Source of the DNA: Guyanagaster necrorhizus
Lineage: Eukaryota; Basidiomycota; Agaricomycetes; Agaricales; Physalacriaceae
Assembly (NCBI RefSeq): GCF_019112545.1
Contig: NW_025064880.1
Location: forward strand, 2,165,870 to 2,229,869
DNA: 64,000 bases
Direction: 5' to 3'
Shown here: in pieces, positions 1 through 10,937 of the stretch
Layout: every line of letters begins with the position of its first letter
Position numbering within the stretch: position 1 is the first letter of the stretch
The notes under the pieces: generated by a model
What the model saw: the letters and a program-made list of their open reading frames with translations, nothing else
Database searches by the model: none
What the model was told of the DNA's origin: nothing
Program-made: the position numbers and the translations under genes

Positions 1-2337
1 AGTCTTGTCTCTACACGCAAAAACACGTTAATAACCGGAAAACTGATATTAGTAAGCTCACAAACCTTTGTAATATCTTCCACTCTCGACCAGATAGGCG
101 CTGCAATTGCGTCAAGAAAGTTGTAGCGTAGGTCGACTGCGCCCGCTTGACAGCTGGCGCCACAAGCAAACCTTTCTCCACAGACACCTCGTTGAATGAC
201 GTATTCGAATGGGAGATGCCTTCAGCCTTATCGGAGCTATCAGGTAGGTCCCGATTCCGCCCTTGCTGGATTAGAGCCAACGGCGGGTCACTAGCAACCT
301 CAAGGAGGTAGTCCGCGACATTGTACCCCTGCGGACAGGGTGGCGCAGCTCCAGGCGCGACAGCAGCAAAGTAATCGACAGGGGCGAAGCATCCAGGTCC
401 AGAATACAACGTGTGTCCATGGGAAAGAACAAGTATCTGGTCGAAGGTTTGGTATAGACGAGAGCTAGGTTGATGTATTGAGGCGATAACGGCCGTGGGG
501 TGCTGGGTATCGTGGGCGATATCATGTAACAAATTTGCTACGCGAGCAGCGGACACCGAGTCCAGTCCTAAGAAACAACAGTCAGTCCTCAAGCAAGTGA
601 GAGTAAAGACGCCAGCCAGCCTTCATACCTGAAGTGGGTTCATCCAGAATCAGTACGTCTGGACTGGCGATCAGCTCCAGTCCGATACTGACGCGTCTCA
701 TTTCCCCTCCACTAATCCCCCTAGCCTTGCCACCACCAGCATCACCCCATCCTATCCTAGAATCTTTCAGTTCCGAAATGCCAAGCTTGTCCATGATAGA
801 CAAGACACGCGACTGCTTCTCGCTGTCAGAGACGGATTCTGGGAGGCGAAGACGGGCTGCAAACAGGAGGGCTTCGAAGACTGTAAGCATGGGCGGCAGA
901 ACATCCTGTTGTGGTACGAATCCGATACGTGGCTTCGTTGCACCCGGAAAAGAGATCGTCCCAGTGACGCGCCCACTTTTGGGTTTCTGCGCAAGAATAT
1001 CGACGAGGGTGGTTTTACCGGCTCCGCTGGGTCCAAGAATAGCCATCATTTGTCCGGGCAGAACTCGACCACTAACCGAATCAAGAACGACCTTCGTACC
1101 ATCGCCATCATCACATTTCTTCTTTCCAAAGCCTCCGAAAAAGGACTGATCCGTGGAGACGAAATAGCTTATATCTGACCATACGACGGGGATATTCCCA
1201 TTGCCAAGGCCATTGTCACTCGATTTACGGGCTCTTCTCTGGAGAAGCACGCCAAACGCGAGATAGGTCACCGCCGCGAGGAAAAATGCACCGACAACAG
1301 CCAAACCCGCGATAACTCCTCCGCTCAGGTGGGTGTGGGAGGTGACACTTGTCGAAGAAGCGAGATTGCCGTTATCGTCAATGACATACTGTCCAACACA
1401 TTCTCCGAATGCGCAACCCTCCATTGTCAGACCCGAGGCGCCAAACAGCGATTGGAGAGTGGACTGTTGGAAAGAGCAGGATGCTGTGTTGGTGGACTGG
1501 TCGAGAGGATTACAGCTTATGGTCAAGGCTCCCGACAGGCCGTTTATCGCGCTAGTCAAGTCGGAGACATGTACAGCGCCACAGAATGAAGTGCCTGATC
1601 GACATGTGCATGAAAGGTTCTGGCAACTCCATGAGGAGCTTCCATTAGAGCCGCTGCTGAGGTCTTGGGTACAGGAATCTGCAGAGCAGTAGAATTGCTC
1701 AACACCGTCGTAAAAGAGCTGGGCGTATACGGATCCGGCGGAGCCGAAGGATGTCGTGTTGGGAATGGGGCTCAGGGAGGAATTGAGTGTCCGTTCGATG
1801 TTGAGTACAGAATTCAGAGGATACAGTGCTTGTAATGTTGGATTCTATGGGACATATATGAAGAAGAAGCAACGGCGGTACGAGGATGAGGACGAGACAT
1901 ACATTGACATTGCAGCTCAGCTGGCCTGCCGCCCATACTCTGGGGGAATTGTTGCACACCAACGTTCGGTTCTGTCCATCGTTCAGTCCTGTCAGCCCCG
2001 ACGAACTCGTTGAAGATCCAGACGTCGTGGACGAGTATCCTGACGCGCAGGCACTGGCCGTCTGGCACACGTTGCAGCCTGTTCCCGTCCACCCGCTCTG
2101 ACATGAACACCCCGCCGCCGTAAGATTGGCAAACCCGTTCGAGTTTATAGGCGTTAATGAACGGTTTGTGCCTTGAAAAATGTTCCCTCCACATGCAGGC
2201 TGAGAGCAATTCGAGCCGCCGAATCCTGTGGGGCAATCACAGCTTGAGCCGTTCACGACACCTGCATTTTCACAAGATTGAGCCACGACCAGCAGAGGGA
2301 AAGGTGCGAACAGGAGGAGGATGGGGACAGTGATCAT
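1..2337 (-). CDS. ADP1: ADP1-like ABC transporter with EGF-like repeats (3' part outside window)
   Basis: Multi-exon gene with the ATG at 2337. I read exons 2337-1903, 1844-629 and 567-66, and an exon resuming at 10 and leaving the window. Introns are 1845-1902, 568-628 and 11-65, all GT-AG and frame-consistent. The N-terminus is a signal peptide, followed by Cys-rich EGF-like units (CDCPTGFGGSNC, CSCQSGWTGTGC), a Ser/Thr- and N-glycosylation-rich ectodomain and a membrane helix near the GGVIAGLAVVGAFF motif. The nucleotide-binding domain has Walker A GPSGAGKTT, signature ISGGEMRRVS and Walker B VLILDEPTSG, followed by the conserved SIHQPS histidine switch. EGF-like repeats ahead of a single ABCG-type NBD is the layout of yeast Adp1, a membrane permease of unknown substrate. 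The C-terminal membrane domain lies beyond the left edge. The transporter class is certain; the ADP1 orthology is inferred from architecture. Confidence 0.9.
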
Positions 2338-2643
2338 GTTTCACGGTCAAGCATAGAGTGGTTTCATTACTGACTTTTATCAAAATAGTCGCGAAAGCAC
2401 CTGTTCCGTTTGACATCGCAAAAGGCAAGGCAGATCAATGACATAATCAATAGATTTTCGGTCCGCAATTTCCCGGTCCCCATCTCCCAGTTACTACTCG
2501 TCCTCCAGTGCGAAACATGTTCGAGAGGGTGCGCTTTACTTAAACGAATATTAACACTTATATTTGACTTTAAAAAATCTACGTAGATTACTTCTCTATG
2601 GGTTTCTACGCCAGAGAAGCCCTATGATCCTACGGATCCGAAA
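2338..2643. promoter_or_regulatory. Divergent intergenic region between the ABC transporter and cox17
   Basis: About 300 bp separate the two divergent starts, so both promoters must lie here. No clear TATA box stands out. A short upstream frame (ATG at 2598, stop within ten codons) overlaps the cox17 leader and may be an upstream ORF. Otherwise I see nothing specific. Confidence 0.4.
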
Positions 2644-2877
2644 ATGAATCCCTTGAACCCACAAGGACTCAAACCGTGCGTTTTCCATTCCTCCAATGAG
2701 CAGAATTATAATTGCTATCTTCTCCATTTACTTAAAAGTTGTTGCGCGTGCCCTAAAACAAAATCTGCACGAGATGGTTGCTTCCTAAAGTATGGTACAA
2801 CGGAGGGTGATGAGAAATGTCAAGAGCTGGTACAAAACCACCTTGCGTGCATGCGAGGACTGGGCTTTAAGATTTGA
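2644..2877 (+). CDS. cox17: Cox17 cytochrome c oxidase copper chaperone
   Basis: Two exons, 2644-2675 and 2739-2877, with a 63-nt GT-AG intron (2676-2738). Splicing gives a 56-residue protein starting MNPLNPQGLKPCCACP. Translating through the intron would destroy the KPCCxC copper-binding motif, and removing it restores the motif exactly, which fixes the gene model. The C-terminal half has the CX9C helix (CQELVQNHLAC) and ends MRGLGFKI, diagnostic of Cox17. The protein is known to carry Cu(I) in the intermembrane space to Sco1 and Cox11 for cytochrome oxidase assembly. The reading frame is open upstream of 2644 without another ATG, so this start is preferred. Length fits the family, slightly short at the N-terminus. 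Confidence 0.95.
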   Translation: MNPLNPQGLKPCVFHSSNEQNYNCYLLHLLKSCCACPKTKSARDGCFLKYGTTEGDEKCQELVQNHLACMRGLGFKI

Positions 2878-2983
2878 AGGTTCTGCGGGCGCGTATTAGA
2901 AGAAGCGAACCAATCCCCACTCATACTATAAATACTGTATGTAATCTCGAAGGCGAGTACACACGCATAAAGTTGGTTTTCCC

Positions 2984-3002
2984 CACACACACACACACAC
3001 AC
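2984..3002. repeat. (CA)n microsatellite
   Basis: A run of about nine CA dinucleotides in the 3' flank of cox17, between the converging cox17 and Mcp1-like genes. Non-coding. Confidence 0.9.
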
Positions 3003-3100
3003 TATAAACTACATTTTCGGCAACCAATCCACAAGGAAATAAGACCAGACAACGCATTGGCGGAATATCATCCCAAATTAATTAATGATCCAAGTTTACT

Positions 3101-3973
3101 TCACAGCCGGTAAACCCACGACATCAAAAACACCGCTTCGAACCGTTTCACAGTCGAAGCAAACGCAAAAATCGGCTCCCTCACCAACACAACAAGGCCC
3201 GAAAGCACCGGAAGCGCAACACCCACCACCAAGCCCGCCCTTCTGTACCTCCTCACAGACCGCTTCATCCGACGACCCCACGACCCCCCCGCCAAATACA
3301 CATTCCACATAACCCCCACCCCATCCGCCACATGGAGCACCACACAAACCACCAGCCCCCCATACAACAACGCACTCCTCCACGGCCACGCCCGCAACCC
3401 GACCTTGACAAACTCAAAGTCAAGTTCCGAAGGTCCCACCTCGAGAATCGGCGCCGTCGAACTCGTCGGAAAACGCCGGTGCACGAGGAAATGCACCGGC
3501 AGGAGCAACCACATCGTAGCATACCCCGTAATCGTCAACACACTCCAAGCCGGCCGTGGAGGGTTCTTCGGTCCAGAAAGAACTCTTTTCATAAAAGCCG
3601 AAAGAGCATGAATGGCAATCGGAGCGAAAACGAGGTATTTCTCTCCAAAGTTCGTTTGATAGTATTCTCTACCGAGGAGCTGCAAAAAAAAAACGGACTC
3701 AGTAAAAAAATCAATTCAGTAGATAAGCGCAAGCTAGCCGTTTACCATCGTTTGCGACGAAAGTGATGAGCCACCGAGATTTGCCAAGGCCGGCGGGGCA
3801 AGATGGATAAGAAGGAACGTCGTTATAAATGGACTCGAGCCATGGGCAATCTTGGTGAGATACGGTATCACCCCCCGCCTCATCGACGTGTTCCGGTGCA
3901 CTGGAACCGCGGGAGTCGAACTATTGGACTCGGATTCCATGGAGTGAAGCAGAGAAACAATTGTGGATATCAA
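3101..3973 (-). CDS. mcp1: Mcp1-like DUF1691 multi-pass mitochondrial membrane protein
   Basis: Two exons, 3973-3746 and 3679-3101, separated by a 66-nt GT-AG intron (3680-3745); the joined protein is 268 residues. The junction reads SSQTM|LLGREYYQTNFGEKY, a strongly conserved block of this family, as are FLLIHLAPPALANLGGSS and VGPSELDFEFVKVGLRAW. Several hydrophobic segments predict about five membrane helices. In yeast, Mcp1 is a mitochondrial outer-membrane protein that recruits the lipid-transfer protein Vps13 and suppresses ERMES loss; this role is taken from the family and not shown by the sequence. The gene converges on cox17 with about 220 bp between stop codons. An unusually GC-rich stretch fills the last exon. 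Confidence 0.85.
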
Positions 3974-4573
3974 CGCAAGAACACGCTAGATTAGGACTTT
4001 TTAAAGTAGCAACTTAAGGGTTTGTCTAGATCTAGAGCAAGTAAACGCAAGAACGTTGGTTGGATAGTAGGCGCGAATTCCAAATTCGGCTACTGACGTC
4101 GCTGATCGGCATCTCATCCGCTCATCCGTTCTATCCACGTTCACTCTCACGAAATATTTCAGGAGTATTTTCTCTACGAATCCAACACGGGGTGGACTTC
4201 CACTTCGCCAGAGGGTCAAGTCTTCAAAGAAATTTGATAATTCAGTACGCCAATTACACGTTTTCGATGTCCTACTAAACAGCTCTACACATTTACAATA
4301 AACATTAACCAATGATACCAAGATGAATAAAAAAAACCAGTCGACTCCAACCCATGTTAACGCAGGAATAATAAGACAAACACCATGGGCTGGGGGGATC
4401 TATATATGATGTAGTATAGCGGATCGTGACAAATAAGGACGGACCATGGGAACGATTTGTTTTGTTCGTGGGTCGTGACGACATCGAGAAATAGAATAAC
4501 CAATAGATACTACAAACCCCAAATCAGCTTCACACTCATTCTGAGAAAAAAAAAAGGATCTCACCTGCATATG
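3974..4573. other. Intergenic, no gene seen
   Basis: About 600 bp between the start of the Mcp1-like gene and the end of the kinase gene. Only short unconvincing frames occur. It should hold the Mcp1-like promoter and the kinase 3' UTR. Confidence 0.6.
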
Positions 4574-7356
4574 TTACTGTACCTCCTCACTAGCAATACT
4601 TCCAATCCCTTCCTTGTCAACGATCCACCCGTCAATATCAACCTCATTCTCCAACAATTCTTCTTCATCCACCCCATCTTCCCAAAAATCATCCTCATAT
4701 CGGCCGTTCTCCAGCCGCTGAGAATCATGCCAGACGTCTACTCCAACGCTATATCCACCCTCGTCTGCTTCCTTCTCCATACTGGGCCTCCCAGACGACG
4801 GCGGCGACACAAGGCCGCTCATCCACTCATCGTCCCACAAATCCATTATCCTCGAGCGCTTACTCGGATCCCTGACGAGCAACCTTTCCACCATCCGACG
4901 TGCCCCCGCACACTCAACCAACGAATCCACCACCAACTCCTCACCGTTGGCACTCCTCGATCCCTCAGGCCACCACCACTCGGCTCTCGCAATCTTGATC
5001 AACCACTGCCTCCTCTTACTCGGCGTGCCCGCGAATTTCGCTCGCCCATGCGCTTTCCCATCACTAGGACCCTCACCAAAGGGTAGCAACTTCGTCATAA
5101 TTTCGTACAGGGCGACTCCACAAGCCCATGCGTCGGTTTCGCGAGCATCGTATCCACCTTCATCAGGTTCGGCGTAGTCACCCCACTTGCTTTTACCAGA
5201 CGCGACACTAAACCGGCCGCCAGTGATGACCAACTCAGGTGCTGCATATGCCTCGCTCCCACATCGCGTCGTCAGCATTGGATGGGAAGGATCAATAAAT
5301 CGCGACAATCCAAAATCGGTCAGCTGGATAAGTGGGAGTGGGGGAATCGGTAATGAATGAGGCGACACGTTCATGTCACACGAGTCATGTGGTAGTTTGG
5401 GGGTCGTCGAGGATAACGGCACGGTGAGTAGGATATCTGCATATGATCAGTCAGATCAAAGAACACTATCTTAAATATGATATAAATGATGCTCACTCTC
5501 TAGCTTGATGTCTCGATGCACTAGACCGACACTGTGCATCCAGCCGACCGCACGACATAGCTCCGCCCATATCCGCTTGACAATGTTCTCGGTGAGCATG
5601 TCCCAAGACTCTGAGGTCACCAGTCCTAGCAGGTCACCGCCAGAACAGTACGGTAACACCAAGAGATGATGGGTACGAGTTGTCAGATGAGACAACAATG
5701 GCGTTATATTCGGATGCGAGATGTGCTGGAAAACGGAAAGATAAGCCAAACCCATCAAAGATTTTTGAAGCAGGTGAAACGGGATTGATCTGACATCTTT
5801 AGACACACGAGGCAAGAACAGAAACGTGTTGCGAAAACAAGGGTCAGAAAAGGACAGATACTTGCCTTGAGGACCTCCACTTCCCTCACAAACCTAACAC
5901 GCATGCGATCTCGCACTCTCTCCTCTTCTTCCTGATAATACGCATCCTTTTTCACTTCAATGGATCCCCTCAGTGTCAATTTGACAGCAACAAGTTTCGG
6001 AGCCCTTTTAATCCTCGCTGAACGAGTCGAATTCGACCTATGCACACTACCAACGCCATCGCTATCCGATGAGGACGCGGATTGCCAAGATATTGAGGAA
6101 GCCCGCGATAGAGACGTTCCTGCATCAGGTAAGACGCCATCGCAGTCTTTCTCGTCCAGATAAATGCTCCTGACAGAGCCTGAGCTCGACATGCGGTTTT
6201 TGAGTGGAGGTGAATACCCGACACCCAAACCATTTCCGTACTTCTTGGGGCTAGTGCTAGGTGACCCATTGTGAGGCCTAGTTCCACTTACACCACCACG
6301 TAGACGCTTCATCAAGCTCGACGACGACCTCGAATGCTTGAGCTCCCCACTTGACGCCGCTTCCGCCTTTCTTTTCATATGTCTCAAACTTTTCTTCGTC
6401 TTCAACAAGAGAGGCATGGGGGAAAGATCTTCCGCCAGCCACACATTCGAAAAGGCGCCTTTCCCGAGTGCAAGTCTTAATCGCAAGAAGACGTCACCTG
6501 CTGGAGCAGTGTCACCCGGGGGATAGGGATCGGATTTGAGTGGGGACAAGGTATCGCTGCTTGGTAAAGAGGCAGGTGGTACCTGCTGACTAGAGGATGA
6601 CGATGATGAATGGCCAGGTAGGAAGGACCGAATGATCATGCCCGGGGCGAGCTCATCGTGCTGGTCCGATGGGTTATCAGAGGACACCAGCGAACCGATC
6701 GACATCGATAAAGGCAGAACCTCAGCGTCCTCTTGTGTTCCAGGTGGGGGCGAGACGGATTGTTCAAGGGAAACAGGGCTCGACTGCATGGGTGCTGGCT
6801 CAGTGAGATTAGGCTGGATGTTGAGCACGAGATCTGGAGGCCGCGGCGTAGGTTCACTTGACGTATCAGGGTATTCAATAGACGTCGGTGTCGGTGTCGG
6901 TGTCGGTGTCGAGGTAAAGTTTACAGCAAAGGGGCTTGCATGCTGTGCAGCTCCATCAACGTTAGGGGCATACCGCAACAAATCAAGATTAAGGAAGGTC
7001 CTTTTGCCCTTTGGCGGTGCAGAGCTTGTATGTGGGGTCGTCGTCGTCGTTGCGAAGAAATCAGTCGTTAGTGATCGCGGCGCAGCAGGCGACCTTTTCG
7101 AATTTGGTCTATTACCATTTCCATTCACATCTAGATCGTCCGTGGTTCTCTTTGTCGGGAGGGTAGGACTGGACGGTCGTGTCGAAAAGGGCGAGGCGAA
7201 GAAAGCATGGGTTCTCGACTGGGATCCGCTCGATGTGGGGGAGATGGAAGAGGAGGAAGGAGACATCGAGGGCGAGGGTACCGACGATAGCGACAATGGG
7301 TCTAGGTCGGTGTAATGGGCCTTTGGCATCGTTGAGGCGAGTTTGCGGAGGATCAT
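4574..7356 (-). CDS. Ser/Thr protein kinase with a long disordered N-terminus and N-lobe insert
   Basis: Three exons: 7356-5866, 5725-5497 and 5436-4574, giving 860 residues. The second intron (5437-5496) is GT-AG. The first (5726-5865) fits only as a GC-AG intron (AAG|GCAAGT ... CCAG|CAC), which joins EVLK directly to HISHPNI. The first 290 residues are Ser/Pro/Thr-rich and look disordered. The kinase domain shows the glycine loop GKGAFSNVW near residue 300, then about 140 inserted low-complexity residues before VAVK (Lys about 459). Further on come HRDIKLEN, TDFGLSRF and GSEAYAAPEL. All catalytic residues are present, so it should be active. The loop sequence suggests the CAMK-like branch, but I cannot name an orthologue. 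The acidic C-terminal tail may be regulatory. An upstream in-frame codon near 7488 is TTG, so 7356 is chosen; 7329 is a second possible ATG. Confidence 0.88.
6886..6911. repeat. Hexanucleotide repeat GGTGTC inside kinase exon 1
   Basis: Four to five tandem GGTGTC units that encode an alternating Thr-Pro run on the minus strand. The unit is a multiple of three, so length changes keep the frame. Confidence 0.8.
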
Positions 7357-8534
7357 TGTGTTCAACGACGAGCTCGGATGCGAGCTCGACGGATGACTGA
7401 ATGTCAACGTCGTCACAGAGTAAAAGTATCCTGAGCCACGTGATTTCCCCCCTTGAATGCCAAGCCTTGATTCGGACTTGCCCGTCAACTTTTCTCCGGA
7501 TGGAACTCGGGTATTTCGTTAGATGCCCTGGCCTCATTTATACCTGTACTTATTCCGGCTTGCAGATCCTCGAAAGCATTACTTTTTCTCAAACATCCGC
7601 CAGTCTACAAAAACCCACAAACGAAGTTCTTCGAATTTCGAGCCAAGCACATCGAATTCCGAAGGAAATTTCTAAAGTTCTCGGTTTTTCGAATTCGATG
7701 ACAAATGCAAATAGGTCCGATTTACCTTCTCGTATCCGCAGCAGCTTTTCTTGCTGCGCGTCCTCATAGTGACCACCGAAAAAAAAAAAAAGCGAAGCGA
7801 TGTCATAACTTATAAATGTTACGGAAGAAGAATCGACGTAAGAGAGCAGCGACGCGAAGAACTCGCTTCGCTGCTCAACATGTGCGTCGACGTAGATGGG
7901 TGCGGCGATATGTACGACGCGTCGTTGCGAACGACTGGGTGGATGATGACTTCTTCCAACTACAGTCGGCTCTGTAATAACTCATCCCATACCCCTCCGT
8001 TCCCACTCGGCGCTATGGTAGATGGACCATCCTGTGGTTTACGGGAGAGTATGTCGTTATAGAGGTATGGATTACGAGCGACCATATCTCCATCCTAACA
8101 CCATGACTATCGAGGAACACCATTGTTACCCGTTGCACTGTTAATCATGATCCGTAGCTACATCACACGAACAAAAATAAGCACACTCCTCGTCGCATCA
8201 AGTGACGCATACCCGCCATCATTGACATATATCACCCTCACAAATTCCCCATGGGCAAACAGAGTAAGTAACCTTATCATGAGATTGCTATGCATATGGT
8301 AACAATAAAGATATACTTTTCTATGTATCCCTAATGTCCGAGCATGGTGTGGGGAGGGGAGGGGGGCGTTGGTACTAGTAGTACAGATCGAAAGAGTCAG
8401 AAGCAAGTGTATCGTATACATGATGATGTCCGAGGCGTAGAGTAAGGTATGATTATACATAGAAGGTTAAGGTGAATATACCTTTACAGTAACTAAAATT
8501 ACACACAAAAAAGAAGAGAAGCATCATATCTGCA
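7357..8534. other. Intergenic, no gene seen
   Basis: Kinase promoter side and 3' flank of the PP1 subunit gene. It contains a short A-run near 7780 and no convincing frame or RNA gene. The AT-richer part at 8150-8530 is a plausible 3' UTR of the neighbour. Confidence 0.5.
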
Positions 8535-10937
8535 TCATATCCTGGCGAATGATCGAGGAGGTCCATGGAAACTGAACGGCATGGGAGTCGAAGAACCACT
8601 ACTGAGGGCATTGTCATCCTGGGGTTGCGTACAAGTGTCCATATCACGCTGAGCTTCGAGCACAGGGACACGCGGACGCACAGACACCGTTAAGACATCA
8701 TCAACGCTCGACATTGACGACGACCCTGGCAAGGCTCCAGAATCTACATCAACAGTGGAATTTGGACCTGTGTAGAAGCAGAACCTGTACCGTAGAGTAG
8801 GGCCCGCAGTTCAGTCCTGCTAAAACATAACACATGGCGTCCTAACTCACCGATTAAGGAAGTGGTTGTAATCGGTATCAGGATCGCGAGGCGTGACATT
8901 GTCGCGGATGGTCAACGGCGACGTAAACTCGGTTTCCGTCGGTGATGGTGTCGCAGAGGATGAACTGCTCCAAATCGGAGACATGATAGACGGTGTCGAC
9001 TCATCACTACCTGCTCCAAGTTCGACGTCTCTTGGCTCGAAGCTCAGACCGCTACCCATGCTAAACAGTGGTGCTGGCCGCAGAGCGTCTACAGGCGGGA
9101 ACGAGTAACACCTACCCGGGCTGCGACTGGCTATTGTCGTCGAATCATCAACTGATCTCATCCTGGGCGTTCCAGGAGGTGTCCGTTTTACCGCAGACTC
9201 CCTAAGAAAGCTAAGGTCAAAGTATCCGCGATGATGGTTCCGTGTTTTCGTTGGAGTAGCGAAAGATGGGCTATCCTCTGTATCAGAAGCGACACACGGG
9301 GCAGGTCGGAAGTTGTCACCATCCTCCTGATCTCGCGGGGAACCCAGTGGCTTCGACCCGACGGGCAGCGAAAGGTTGCGCTGAGCGTTATCCACCATCG
9401 TCGGCCAAGGAATTGAGCTAGGAGGAGAGGTAGCGGAGGCGGTGGGATATGTCTGCGTGAGTGAGCGACGTATTGTAGGCGGGCTCCATTTCGTCTTCAG
9501 AGATGTCCCGAAGTCGTATCGGGATGATAACGACGAATCTTTTTTGAAATCTGAAGAACTGTCAAGCTCGACGGGACCGGAACGGGGTGGCGGCAAAGGT
9601 GGTAAAGAAGCGGGTTCTTCGTCCTCCCTCTTTTGCATAACGTTCTCCAACTTCTTCTTCAGATCAGCAATGTCGCTGCCCGAATCACTACTAGAATCTT
9701 TGACCCAGGAAAATTTGGCGACATAATTCCTGCCATTGTTGTTGTCCCACATCTCCCTACCCTCCACCGAGTACCTCAGCGCCAAAACCAACGTCCTCTC
9801 TTCAATCCAGGCCATAATGTCGTTCAATCTGATGCTGAATGAAAAGATATCGACACTCGGGTTGGCAGACTCAACATATCTCGCGGTAACTTCACTTGTA
9901 GTGTGCCAAGCATCGAACGTGAAGCGCACGGCAAGCCATTTCTGAAACGCAAGATTCCTCGCCCGAACTCTGCCAATAATACTCAGTCCATCTGCAGATA
10001 GCAATAGACTGTCCATCGCAACGTCGGCCCTGTAATCCACCATGGGAGGCATGTTGACGACATTCATCACCAACCTTTGCTTGGATGAATAAGGCTCCCC
10101 AAAGATGAACGGCGGGAAGTCGCTATCTGTTCCACTAGTATCGTCAGTGGGACTTCCGTCTCGAGAAACCGCTAAAGGCTTCTGTTCCGCAAGGAAGAGC
10201 TTGACATGCTCCAGTTGCGTGTCAAAGTGAACAGCCTTAGACAATGACGGCGTATTTGGCTCGCTCTTGCTGGAAAACATCCCTGTAATGACCGAAAGAT
10301 TGCCCCTAGGCCGTGTCTTGGTCGACTTCAGCGATGACTTTATCGGCTGTCCAGATTTATTCCTGACGATCATGGGGGGCGTAGAGTTAATGGGTGCAGA
10401 TTTACTCGAGGCCTCGGTATCTGGCAAGTGAGACTCTGAAGCAATCCGCTTCGAATCATCAAGGCTTAAGCGTTTATCCGCAAGGGTGTAGACGGATGCT
10501 CGGGGAGTATCCTGGAGCGACGAAGCAGACAGGTCGGTGGCGTAGATGTCACCAGACAGAGACGATGAGTGTCTGTGGCTAGATGTGACACGAGATAATG
10601 ATATCGTGGGTGACGGTGGCTGATACAATGAAGCCCGAGGGACGCCTCTTTTGAGCCGGGGATTACTTGAACTTCCTTCAGAGCTTGAGCCCGACAAACT
10701 GGCATCAGGCACTGCCTTGAAGGAAGAGGCAGCTGGCTTCTCGCCAGAATTAACACCCTGCACGTTAATCTTGACTGGACCAGCGACGGCGACAGGAGAA
10801 GGAGAAGTGAACAATGGCGGCGGTCGACGCGATGCCGACCTGCGCGGGATGAGAGGAAGAGGCCCGACCGCTAAATTCGGACTTCGCGGCAGTGAACTAT
10901 CCACTGAAGAGACTTTCATGTTTATCGTCGCAATCAT
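8535..10937 (-). CDS. Protein phosphatase 1 regulatory (glycogen-targeting) subunit with CBM21 domain
   Basis: Two exons, 10937-8851 and 8784-8535, with a 66-nt GT-AG intron (8785-8850) that joins YNHFLNR to FCFYTG; 778 residues. A second in-frame ATG is at 10919. A long Ser/Pro-rich N-terminus leads to the PP1-docking RVxF-type motif KAVHFD (about residue 235). Then comes a CBM21 carbohydrate-binding domain with RVRARNLAFQKWLAVRFT, FDAWHTT and the glycogen-contact WDNNNGRNY. This pairing defines the Gac1/Pig and animal PPP1R3 subunits, which bring PP1 to glycogen to activate glycogen synthase. The function is inferred from the family; docking motif and domain are directly visible. The C-terminal third is low-complexity, rich in SP/TP sites. 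Confidence 0.88.

Noticed and set aside
634..1149. Long plus-strand frame opposite the ABC transporter
   Set aside because: It is the antisense shadow of the nucleotide-binding domain; the minus strand carries all motifs and splice sites.
6632..7315. 227-codon plus-strand frame opposite the kinase N-terminus
   Set aside because: Antisense of Ser/Pro-rich low-complexity coding sequence, which leaves few stops on the other strand.
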